From contig CM036632.1 of assembly GCA_020746105.1 (NCBI GenBank), forward strand, positions 4,154,001 to 4,218,000: DNA of 64,000 nt, in the 5' to 3' direction. Origin of the DNA: Trogon surrucura (taxonomy: Eukaryota > Chordata > Aves > Trogoniformes > Trogonidae). The notes below the pieces were generated by a model. That model worked only from the letters and a program-made list of their open reading frames with translations. It ran no database searches and was not told the origin of the DNA. The position numbers were made by a program, and so were the translations under genes. Positions within the stretch are counted from its first letter, which is position 1. Each line of letters begins with the position of its first letter. Below, one piece after another: positions 42,663-64,000 of the stretch.

Positions 42663-44104
42663 AGATTAATAAATATAAATTTTATGTTTACACAGATCTA
42701 ATTTAATATTCTCTGGAAAAAAAAAGTATTTAAAGGGTTTCTTCCTTAGCTGCCACCTATGAATTGTCAATGTTTTTACCTATCTTGAGAGCACAGGGGT
42801 AGACTTGGCACAACTGCCCTCAGGCTCTGAAAGTTAAAGTGACACATAAGGAGAGGACCAGCCATACATTCTGAAGGGTTTTAATTCAGCGTTGGCAAAT
42901 TGAAAACGTATCAAAAGCATTTTCTCAACACATAAATACAAAGGTGAAAAGTGGATTCAAAATTTGGAATTTAAATATAGTGCTCCAAGATAACTGAGAA
43001 TTTTTCCCGATGTCTTGCTCAGGCCAAAGTAAAACGCTCGCTGCTGTACTGCTGCCCCATGACAGGTCCCTAACAGAGAAAGCCCACCCCCATGGCCAGG
43101 TATTTTCCACAATTCTTATATGTGCATGCAGCCACACGCGTTGTCCTGCAAACCCACCTAGCAAAGAGACTCTCATCTAACCGCAGCCGAAGAGGCAGCT
43201 ACAGAGAGAGAGGTGCCCCAGCACGAAGTCACAGCGACCTTTTGATCGGGTGCGGATCAAAACACAAGAAAGCAGCACTTCCCAATCCCACCAGTTCCAG
43301 CAATCCAGGTGACCTTGTAGTGTAACTGTTCTCTGCAGCACAGCTGGCTCCATTTTAAGCTACACTTTACAACAGTAGTGTATGCTACAGTAGTAGCAGC
43401 TTTGGCATAATTTTTCACCCAGAAGGAAACAAAAAGTTACAGGACTGAACAATCTGTTGTATAACTGCAACCTTACACACAGATTCTCACCAGATGCAAA
43501 CCTTCAAGCAATGGCATTAAATTAGGAGTTGGATTAAAGGACTCTGGAGTTGACAGAAGCAACTACAAAGAGAGGAACAACTGTGATGGAGAACAGAAAC
43601 AGGAGCTGCCCAAGAGACCGGCTGGCAAAGGAAGATAGATCATTTGCTGCAGAACAGCACCTACAAGCTCAAAAGCTCAGTGTGTGGAAAGGGCAAAATT
43701 ACAAAGCTAGTCATATTCCTTTAGGGGTTCACTCTTAATGCCCTAGTCCAACTTATTAGCAGCAGGACTAAAAAAAAGAAAAAAAAGAACTCAACTCAAG
43801 GTAAGTTCCACATTGGATTGAAGCTATCGCTTGATAAGGGAAAGCACAGACGCTTTAAGAAGTGATCAGGATCCTTCAGTGCTGCATTCTGTTCAAAAAG
43901 CTCAAGGTCCCAAGCTGCCACTCTTCCATGGAAGAGAGGGACAAGGTGGTTGCCTACGTACGAACGCAATGCGGAGTATTTCCAGGTCACTTTGCAACTC
44001 CTGTTTCTTATGCTTACGCTTGTCTTGCAAAAAGAGACCAAACAGGTATTTGCAAAAGCCTAGTTAGCAGGACAAGGTAAGTGATTCTTCTTCCACACCA
44101 AAGC

Positions 44105-44226
44105 CAGGCTGGATGGGGTTTTGAGTAACCTTGTCTAGTGGAAGGTGTCTCTGCCTTCCCCTTCCAGGAGGGTTGGAACTAGATCATCTTTCAGGTCCTT
44201 GGCAACCCAAACCATTCTAGGATTCA
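44105..44226 (+). mobile_element. CR1 LINE 3' end
   Basis: 'ggctggatggggttttgagt' then 'gtctagtggaaggtgtctct', 'gggttggaactagatcatct' and 'aacccaaaccattctaggat' follow the avian CR1 3' region and tail in sense. It lies antisense to FOXK1. Confidence 0.85.
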
Positions 44227-44376
44227 GCATCTCTCAGATCCTGTCTCTAGTATTGTGCCTGATTACGGGCCCCCTCTGTAGGAGACAGGCAGGGAACTTC
44301 CGCAGCAATTCCACCCGATGCCCTGGGGGCTTGAGCATGTGATGTGTGAGAAGAGGCCAAGACAACCAAGTCAGAG

Positions 44377-44457
44377 CAACCTGATCTAGGCGGACTTGCT
44401 CTAGGCAGGAAGTTGTAGGAGAGACCTCCAAAGGTCTCTTCCAGTCCAAGTTATTCT
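44377..44457 (+). mobile_element. Second CR1 LINE 3' end
   Basis: 'gagcaacctgatctaggcgg', 'gagacctccaaaggtctctt' and 'ccagtccaagttattctaca' match another CR1 3' end in the same orientation about 150 bases after the first. The copy is more diverged. Confidence 0.65.
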
Positions 44458-47209
44458 ACACAGCTACAGCTGGCCTATGGCAGAGACAATAAATAGAGAT
44501 TTGATCTTCCCTAATACTACAGTTTTAGGTGATCTATGTTTGTAACTGATAAACTGTAAGTCATAGTTTAAACCTCAGAAACAAAGATGGAACAACCAAC
44601 CAGCATCCTTAGATGCAATAAGCCTAAAGAAACAGCTTTTGATCCTCCATAGAAAGGTACAGAACTCTTGTTACATTAAATTCTTGTCATCCAACATCCT
44701 CAAACCTAGGTGTAGTAGGGAAATGTTTCCACATTTATCTACATGCTAGCACACATCAGAGTGACACTAAATACCTCACTGGAAAACCCCCTTGCTAACA
44801 CAGACAAAAAGCTCTAACATCAGTTTAACGCCTGCAGTGTGAAAAGTGCTCCATACCACACGGAGACAGCTCAGGTCAGGTGCTCTCACCTGCTTACATC
44901 CAGGTCCCTAGAATTCCCCGCTTCAAGTTACTGCTGGCATTTCCCTACTGAAAAAAGGGGAAAACATGTGGAAGTTAACTCTGAAAAACAGCTCTAAGTC
45001 GGCACACAAGAGAGACATCTAAAACATGCAAATTTAAGTTTACTCCCCTCAAAACTTGAAGCCAGACCATGACATCGATTGCAGAAGCACTGTAAAGGCT
45101 TCAGCTGTTACTTAACTATTTCTTTCCTCTTACAAAGCTTCAACATGTCTCTGAAAGCACACTCCTGGAACAAGCTGTGCCCAACAGCAATGTGCTGTTG
45201 ACCTTCCTCAACCTGCTCTGGAGCTCGCTCCATGTATCTCAGGTATTTTCATCCTTGAGTCCTTAGGCAGAGCTTAATGCCAGGTGCTGTTCCTGCCAGT
45301 GGATAAAAATGACTGGATATGCTACAGGAGACAGTGTCAATGGTACAGAGGAGAGAGGAATATGGCAAGAAAAAGGAGCTGAATTTACGAGCTAACCATG
45401 AACTTCAATTTTGTGCCCAGCACTGTTATCACTAAATCAGATTAAGCTGACCTCTCTCTAAAAACCTTCCTGTATCACAAGAGCCACGGTCAAGACAAAA
45501 CAGTAACAAAGGAATTCCAGTGGAATTATACCTAGAACAACCGCATTCAGCTTTTGCAAACTGAGGGAACAGAAGTTGCTATAAACTGACCGCAATCCAG
45601 GTAAAATTAGTTTTTGTCATTGCCCAAGATGAAAAAAAAAGGTAATTATTAATAAGGAATGCCGAAAAGTGCATTCACACATCAAGAACTTGGCTTTAAA
45701 GTTTTCCCAGGGCTAAGTTATAGCAGGTTAAATATTCAACATGGCTTGACCTTTGTTACACAGACAGCAGAAGATGCAGTGAAGCCTCCTACTCCTCTCA
45801 CCCTCAGAACTCCCCCAGTTAATATCATTAACAGAGGACACAAGATGCAACTTTTCAGACTATACGAACAAGTTAGACAATTTAAAATAAGTACTGCATA
45901 AAACCATTAAGATAAACATTTTCTTTCTAAATGAAGGCTTAATTCTACCATCACATGAATTTTCATTCTTCTGCAGTGTTCAAAGCTTGAAGCCTGTGGA
46001 ATCAGAGCCGATATGTAAATGAAGTGGTGCTGTCTTCCAGACTGAGCAGCACGGTGAAAGAACTAATCTGGAGGCCTGAAACAAGATCTCCCCATCTCGT
46101 GTTCCAGATCAGGACCACATCTTTCCACTGCTCTCAACAGGATTTAGTAAGAACTGTTATTTTACCTAGTATTTAGGCAGCGGTACAGGCAATGTACAGA
46201 CGAGCCTACAAAAATTGTTTTGAAGTGGCACGGCTGTTGCCCGCAGTACCTGGGAGGTGCAGCAGACTGATCAAACAAAAACCCTCCGACAGGATGAAAT
46301 GACAAGTTCCAGACACCTTAAGCAGAAAGGGTGAACAAGATCAAAGATATGTGCTTACCCTCAACTCACATTTTATCCGGCAGGCATCGTGAGCAACAGT
46401 AAGAAAGCTCTGAACACTCAGCAGGCAGATCTACACACCTAACCTGAGGACGCACTTTCAAGAGGTACCTACAAAGCGGCAGCTGGTGTACAAAGACACT
46501 GTCACTCAGCTGATGTATTTCTGTCTCGCTCGGCTAGTTTACAGAAGTTTAGGGCCTAATCATGCAGAGATTCCAAGAGAAAAGCAGCGGTAAAGAGAAA
46601 TCCACAAAACCTCGGCAGCTTCACATTCTGAACAGTCTTCTGCCAGTCGCTCACCTTGCGCTGACTCACGCAAACGTGCCAGAAACCGAAAGACTCCTTT
46701 GCCTCGGGAGAGCTCCTCACCCTCGGGGCTGTTTCAGAGGCGTGCCTGTATCTAAACTGGCAGTCACCAGAAAGTAACGATTAATCACAGAAACTATGCT
46801 GCACTCTCACTTGTGCATTCTTCCTTGAAGTTCATTTTACTGAAGTCTGGCTTCGAAAAGGCTACAGAGAGCAGAGCTAATCTTAGTGCTTTTCCGCTAT
46901 GCCACACCTCGCCTTCCTGGCAGGGAAGGTGACAGCTGGAGGCCGGCCTGATTCAATTACTTTGTGATCTGTAACAATCCTCCTTCACAAAATCATTTCA
47001 AAGGACCAAAATCCAATTTAATAACTTGCCACTAAAGGCACCAATCTGAATTTATGAAAGCCTAGCTGTAGACAAATCAACTGTCTCAAATATTTTGTGT
47101 GCCTCCAACTGCAGAAAGTAACCACAAGTCACAAGACCAAGAAATGCTTTCCTTCTTTCAAAAACATTTCTCACAAAACAATTGGCTCTAGAATAAATCA
47201 TGGCTGGGT

Positions 47210-47215
47210 TTTATT
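47210..47215 (-). terminator. FOXK1: Proximal candidate poly(A) signal of FOXK1
   Basis: Minus-strand AATAAA about 1.9 kb after the FOXK1 stop, a possible short-UTR site. Confidence 0.3.
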
Positions 47216-49144
47216 CAAGCGTGGGACTTGGCGATTGAACAGGATTTGACAAAGAGAAAGGAAACCTAGAAGGGAACAAGCGATGCCAGCTGTTACCTTG
47301 CAGATCTCCTCCCCAGATTCCAGCAGATATTGAACAGTTGTGGCTTCACCTTCTAATCCCCGCAGACATACACTGACAGCATCATTTACTGCATCTCGGT
47401 GACATCCTACGCAGTGCGCTTGCCTCCCTGCTCTGCCATAGCACTGTCACACTGTACGAGACAGCAACTTGACAATAAATCAGTCCAGGTAGGGGGACAA
47501 CCTACCAAAGGCATATCCCATCCCTCTTAAGTCTCTTTTGCCATTACCAAAGCCATGACGTTTTCTGAATTAAAAGATCTCTGCTGTGCTGCCAGAAGAC
47601 ACGTTAGCCAAGAGGACTGCAAACGGGTGTAAAACCAAAGAGGTTAGCTGGAGGCCACGCAGAGGTTCATTTCTTTATCAGTCACAAGGAGCCACACGCA
47701 CCCACTGTTCCACGTGGCTTAAGTGACTCAAATCTGCTTTACTCTTAAGACATACTTGTACAACACAAAGATCCTAGAACACAGCTTGAGTAAATGCCTC
47801 CTCCTATTGGCCAACCCAAAGAAGAGATGGGAGAGGGAGCCAGATAATGAAAGGAAACCTCCAGATGCCTTTTGGAAAACTTAAGACCTCCACTGACTTT
47901 TGCCACACGGAAAATAAAGGGCCTCTCTTTTGCCTTGGTCTCTACAGCCTCGCAGAATTTGTAGTGAACACTGTACGAACTCTGCTGCCTCTCACCTCGG
48001 CTCTCAACTTGCCACTCAGAGGTAACACAGGAGCTTTGCCGTTAGCCATGGCAGAGGGTCACTACGCAGCCCTGGCCTCCCGACCATCATCTCCCTGGCT
48101 GAGGGCCACACTACCAGCAGGAGGTGAAGGTGGGCGGCTTTAGTGCAGAAACCCACCCAGCATTTCCTCACGTTCACAGGGACAGTGGCAATGTCTTCAC
48201 CTACAGCGCTATTCTGAACAACACCTGCTGCTCCAGCACAGGATGTGATCCACCAAGTACAGACAGAACCTTTTGGAGATACCCTTCCCCATGTGATCCT
48301 CAGGCATCACGATATCTTGGCTGTTGTCCAGAGCAAGTGATGAATAATTGTAAGAAATCATTGAAGGTATAAAATTCTTTGTTTTTAATATCTTTACAGG
48401 AACCAAATTAATACAGTTCCTCTGTCATCTTATTCTCCCTCAGAGGGAATGGAGAGAAATTGCATCTGGAAATCCAGGTGGCTGAGCCCTGTAACTCTTC
48501 CTCCTGAATCTCCACATAAATAAACATTCGTTCATATTCAGAATTTTTCCGTTTTAAAAAAACACAAAATCAGTTGCCTTTTTCTTTAAGCTTGGTACCA
48601 TGTTTCTTTAATGTTGTTGAGAGATACTGTACCCATCTTTCAGCATTTGATTTCCTTAGGTAGCCTTTTTAAAATGGTCCTATGGTTCAAAGCTCTGAGA
48701 AGCACAGTATTAAGGCATAGAAAATGAGTAGTTTTCTTTCCAGGGAGCAGACTGTGTTACATTCCGTTAGCTGCTGAACTGCAAATCCCATCCCCTTGGA
48801 GCCAAAAGGGGAAAAACCAGTTAAAAATATCCCAGCAGTCATACAATCAGTTGTCTGTATTTTTTTTTTGAATTTAAAAAAAAGAAAAAAAATATCCCAT
48901 AGGTAAAGACATAACACAGTTCCAGATATGGGTTCTTGGGAGGGGTTTTCCATTCTTTTTGGCACCTTGTGATTCTAACAGCTGTTGTCCTCCCATTTTA
49001 AAAAATCTGACTTTAAAAAGAGCTCTTTCGAATCCACTATGTTTGGAGCTGTTACAGTTGCGGTTTGATTTCTTTGAAAGCTGCTTTAGGGCTCCTGTCA
49101 TCCCACGCCCACCCCACATCACTCCAGCTCCTCCCACCGGTTCT

Positions 49145-59563
<10,419 letters not shown>

Positions 59564-60054
59564 TTACTTCACTTATTAACAAGACACATAGTTCTTGCTC
59601 TCTAAGGTACAGTAAAGCTCTTGGGTTACTGAGAAGCAGATATGCACTGGACTTATTTTTGCCCTTGCGGTTTATCCAAAGCCCAGATAGACTGAGGGAA
59701 AAAAATGTCAGAGATAAAATTGGAATTTCTACAAAATCCTGGCTCCCACTCCCCTCCCCCCACTTTCTGCAATCACAAGACAGCGAAGTCTCAAAGCATT
59801 ACACTCCTCTGTGTTTGGAGAAGCACAGAAAGCAATATACACTGTATCAGGGATGAATACTTACCTAAATAAATAGCTAGCTATTTTTTATAACTTGTGA
59901 ATGAACAACAAATCACTCTCCTTAAAACAGAAGTAACATGTAATTAATCTTTCTAACAGATATGGGCTATGTTCTTTTACAGTACCATAGCTAAAGCACC
60001 CAGTGCACGCATTTGACATGAAGGTCCCTGTCTAACACCTGAGCTTCAGAAGAT

Positions 60055-60350
60055 CATTGAATCATAGAACAGTTTGGGTTGGAAAGGACCTTAAAGATCG
60101 CCCAGTCCCACCCCCTCTGCCATGGGCAGGGAGCCCTCCCACCAGACCAGGTTGCTCCAAGCCCCGTCCAATCCAGCCTTGAACACTTCCAGAGAGGGGG
60201 CATCCACCACCCTTCTGAGCATCGTGTTCCAGTGTGTCACCATCTTCACCGAAAAGAATTTCTTTCTTATATCTAACCTAAATTTCCCCTTTCGGTTTAA
60301 AACTGTTACACCTCATCCTATCACCACGTTCCCTGCTAAGGAGTCCCAAC
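60055..60350 (-). mobile_element. CR1 LINE, 5'-truncated, in FOXK1 intron 2
   Basis: It begins 'attgaatcatagaacagttt' then 'gggttggaaaggaccttaaa' and 'tgccatgggcagggagccct', the reverse complement of the avian CR1 3' end. It continues through 'ccagagagggggcatccacc' and 'gtgttccagtgtgtcaccat'. The orientation is the same as FOXK1. Confidence 0.92.
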
Positions 60351-63300
60351 CTGCTCAGTACCACAGGGCCAAAGGCAGGCACTTCACAGAATCACCAGCA
60401 CACAAACGCAGGTAACAAAGGGAGCTGCAATAGCTGGGACATAACACAAAAGGAAGCTCACTCCTCAGCTTCGGCTAGCTGGGGAAGAAACACATTTAGA
60501 GTTACAGGGCCACCACACGATGGCATTGCAGGAATGACTACCGAGCAGGAAAGCCACGCTAAAGCTGGTTAAAAGCTACAAACAAATAAAAGGTGGTTAT
60601 AATTTGCAGTACAGCTCAGACACACAAAAGTGAGTGTTACAAGGCAAGAAATAATTAGAAAGGCTGGTCTAGGGATCCCACATCCTTGATTTGTAGGGTC
60701 AGAAGGATGGGAGGAGAGGGATGAATCTGGGAATCCAAGTTCCCTTTTTCTGTCTCTCTGGCATTCTGTGCTGTCCGGCATAGAGCGGTGTGACACCGGA
60801 ACAGCGTGATGCACAGCCAAATCCCAGGATTACACACGACTTCTACATAAGAGCACAGAAACAGTGAATCAGAAAACAAAACAATACACAGAAAATTTAC
60901 ATAGCAAAACAAGCAGTTCAAATTGTATGACGAGATGCAAATTGAAGCCCACAGCTGGGAACTAGAACTCAGTAAAACTGGCATAAACAATCCTCTTACC
61001 AGTCAGCTGCCGAACAGCAGCGCTAACCCTGACGCAAATAAATGCGGCAACCGACACTCGTCAAAGCGCCGTGCTAAATGCCGCACGATAAAACACACAG
61101 TGCTGTCCCTTCCTCAAAAGGTGACTGCCTAAATAGCTTCACAAGCTCTTACACAACCCCTTGTTCGCTCAATGGGCAACACCTCTGGTGCATAAACAAC
61201 GTGACAGTGTCAGGAACCACCGTTTCCCAGCACAGGCCAGCCTGGAAACTGAGAAGCGCTGCTTCTCCTTGTCGCGTCTTTGCCAACGGCTGCAGCAGAG
61301 CTCAGCACAACCCAGAGTGGCTTCTTTTAAAAGCGAATTGCAGGATGGAGGGGCCCAGAGGAGATGGCAAAGGCAGCAGAAATAGCCAGCCACAACAAAC
61401 CCTTGCAATAGGATCCCCATCTCCCATATGCTGGCCACGCAAGCGTTGCGCAGCCCCCTGTCACCCTCTCAGGACCCGCTGTGGTTCTTGGCTCCTGCGG
61501 CTGATGCTGTTCAGAAGCGCAGCAGGAGGCCAAGCTTTCACAGGAGGTGCGAGGTCTATAATGTGGAGGAGTCCATACGTACAAATCTCCATTTGCCTGA
61601 GATAAAGGCATTTCCCACCTAGCCTTTCAAAAAGCACAGAGCCCTTTGTGCAGGAAAATGAATCAAAGTGCTTCACTCCACGCTTTGAGCCTGCTTTGGA
61701 AGAGGATAATGCTAAACCACAGAAGACACTCTTGATGTCTTAGTCTTCACGTGGGGAGCTGGTGTGAATTTAATTATTCCACTGTCATTTTTTCAATAGC
61801 TTCTCCACATACACACTTCTTATAACGTGCAGATAATTACAAATGAAAGTCATTTTCATACATGAAACAATGACAAACCAAAAAACACCGCAACTCTTTT
61901 TATCTTTGTGTTTGGCACTCAAGCGATTATTGTAGCGCATGGACTAGGAATGGAATAGGATCAAACATTTTTTCTGATTTTGTTCTTCATCTACATAAAT
62001 ACATGAAGAGCAAACCAGAGACAGCAGCCAAAACTCAGGGCAAAGGTATAGAAGAAAGAAAACTTGTTCAGTAAATCTACAGAGTTGTGTTTATTTCCTT
62101 TTGGTTTTTTTTAATAAAAACAACCAGTATGGCTTCAAAAACTGTCCCACACAGCTCAGATACAAGTATTGATTTGTTTCTTCAAGATCAGCAGAGCAAG
62201 TAGTCCAGTTGTCACTATTCAAAAACCTTACCCTGCAGGGTTGTGATTCTCCTGAGCACTGACAAAGCCCCTCCAACCTAAAGTGCTGTTAACTTTTAGA
62301 AAAGCCAGCCTATCCCAGCAGGCAATTGCTGAAGAACATGACAGTCCCCTAAAGGAGTAGCTGTCCCTTGGGACAGCCATAGCAGCAGCTCGAGATTTGG
62401 AAGAGCTATTATTTTTTTTACCAGAATGGAGTAGGCAGATCTGCTTCCTTTCAGCCCGAATCAATGCTCAGGCCAAGAGACATGAGTACAGAATAAATAC
62501 CACAAATTTTTAGCCGCTCCATGCAGAGAGACAGGGTAACACACATTGCCGAGCGCTCCAGCTCTCGGTCAATCATCAGACTCTTCAGAGGGAAGGGAGA
62601 AAGAGCTGACTACTGGAAAAAACAAGCAGACACAATCTGTTCCCCTCCCAACACAGGGCAGAAGGAGTGAAGAAACAGTTTTACTAAAAATATCCATCTG
62701 AGGGTTAAGTTAAAATTAAACATTAGGGCAGTCAAAAGAAAACAAGCAAACACAATGCAGTGACATCAGTTTCCTGGAGTTCCTGGAATTCTCCTCGCCA
62801 CCCAGAGCCAGGGGCTGGCCAGGGATGCTCGCAGGCACTCACACCCCCTTTAAAAATATTATGGAACACAAAGACTTTTCCTTACAAACTCTTGTTTGTG
62901 CTATAAAACAAAAATCGAGCGCCAGGATAGTGATTACGGTTTGTTGGATATTAGTATTGCATCAATACTTGGCAATAACTTCACCCATTTTGGTACTATA
63001 ACCTTTCCCAGAGAAAAGCATACCCAGGTCTGCAATTTCACCCAGCTCTCGGGCATCCTAACTGCGACCCACACTTACTGTCCACACAAGCAATCTTGGC
63101 TTACAAGCAATCCCAGCTAATTTGGGCTAAGCTTCTCTGTCACGGAAGAGAGCATTCTGGAGAGGAAGCAAGTGTTTTAAACCCTTGAAAGACACCCAGA
63201 GCACGTAAGCAAACCAGCTGCAGTTATCCAGAGCCTTAATCCTGTGGCACCACGGTTAATGCCCCAAGTCCCAGAGATCTTTGATATCCACCGAGGAGTC

Positions 63301-63784
63301 AGCATCTCAACTTGAAACGCTGACTGAAGGCGGCCACCGAGACACCACGCCGAGACTCAGACTACAACCACGTGCTGAATCACGTCGGTCCTTCGCAGCA
63401 TGTTTGAATACTTAACCCCTCTTCAGCTGGGAGGCCAGAAAGATGAGGACTGAAGGAGAGCTTGCAATACATTCACCCATGTAGTGGGCAGAACACCTTT
63501 CAAACACAGGGCTTAACTTCTGGCTACTGAGAACGTAACAGGGCTTTGTAGCATTACGATTCACTTTCAACTTCTGTCAACAACAGTCTAGCCTCTTAAG
63601 TTCACAGCGCTTGCAGGCAACAATGAAGGCTTTAAACGTCAGCTATTGGAGAGTTGCTGGAATGTCCAAAAATCAGTTTACTTCACCTAAAGAATCAGAG
63701 TGCAAAAAGAGGATGGACCACTGTGTGCACCCTGGTTGCTGCGTGTTCCTTGTCTCTTCCCATTTCAAAAAAAAAAGGGTGCAG

Positions 63785-63960
63785 CAGATAAAGAGAAGGT
63801 ACTGAGAGGGATAACTAGGATGACCCGAGATACAGAACAGATTCCATACAGGAAACAGTTTAAGAGAGAAGTTGTCTTGAAGGCAAGAGAAGGTGTTCAG
63901 CTCCTGGCCTCTTTCAATAGAAGAGCTAGTGACCACAAAACGAAACTAAGCAACATGTCC
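63785..63960 (+). mobile_element. Possible old CR1 fragment
   Basis: 'gataactaggatgacccgag' and 'gattccatacaggaaacagt' recall an internal CR1 region near the end of the reverse transcriptase frame. The match is weak and no tail was seen. Confidence 0.3.
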
Positions 63961-64000
63961 GAAACAAGAGAAACTGCTTCTACGCTTGTAGTTACACTGT

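Larger units (their letters stand above)
39995..49144 (-). other. FOXK1: FOXK1 3' UTR, about 9 kb (inferred)
   Basis: No coding exon on either strand was recognised between the FOXK1 stop and 40.0 kb. The most distal minus-strand AATAAA found before AP5Z1 is at 40018-40013, followed by a T-rich stretch. Human FOXK1 is known to have a multi-kilobase 3' UTR, so a UTR of about 9 kb is plausible. Inside are T-rich and A-rich runs, two CR1 3' ends and two Pumilio-type TGTAAATA sites. Whether the UTR is contiguous needs RNA data. Confidence 0.5.

Overview
This is a vertebrate nuclear genomic window, almost certainly from a bird. It carries spliced genes with GT-AG introns, CpG-island promoters and several 5'-truncated CR1 LINE copies with the avian-type 3' tail (about 17.7, 38.4, 44.1, 44.4 and 60.1 kb). 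No bacterial, plasmid or phage features were seen. The species cannot be named from the sequence alone.

Three genes were recognised and their coding exons placed to the base. RADIL (+ strand) has a non-coding first exon in a CpG island at about 2.1-2.36 kb and 14 coding exons from 9388 to 25911. It encodes a Rap GTPase effector with RA, FHA-like, DIL and PDZ domains, about 1116 aa once one extra base is allowed for. AP5Z1 (- strand) has 17 coding exons from 38278 down to 28899. It encodes the 811-aa zeta subunit of the AP-5 adaptor complex, and its reading frame is complete and unbroken. FOXK1 (- strand) enters from beyond the right edge. Its last seven coding exons (human exons 3-9) lie between 59531 and 49145, including the whole forkhead domain. 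A very long 3' UTR probably follows, running down to about 40.0 kb. The same three genes are adjacent in the same relative orientations on human 7p22.1 (FOXK1 and AP5Z1 in tandem, RADIL convergent), which supports the calls.

Layout: 1-2.0 kb is upstream flank with an ancient MIR-like SINE and 3'-UTR-like poly(A) signals. 2.0-28.3 kb is RADIL, with a 7-kb intron 1 holding a degenerate minisatellite, and a 3' UTR ending near 28.1-28.35 kb. 28.3-38.4 kb is AP5Z1, tail to tail with RADIL and with its own CpG promoter. 38.4-40.0 kb is a short intergenic gap. 40.0-49.1 kb is the inferred FOXK1 3' UTR. 49.1-59.5 kb holds FOXK1 coding exons, and 59.5-64.0 kb is FOXK1 intron 2.

The genes do not form a pathway: RADIL acts in Rap1-dependent adhesion, AP5Z1 in late-endosome sorting, and FOXK1 in transcription. 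I found no sign of an undescribed biological system. The observations most worth checking are a one-base excess in a C homopolymer that breaks the RADIL frame in exon 12, tandem splice acceptors in RADIL exon 14 and AP5Z1 exon 14, the intron-1 minisatellite, the MIR-like remnants and the structure of the FOXK1 3' UTR.
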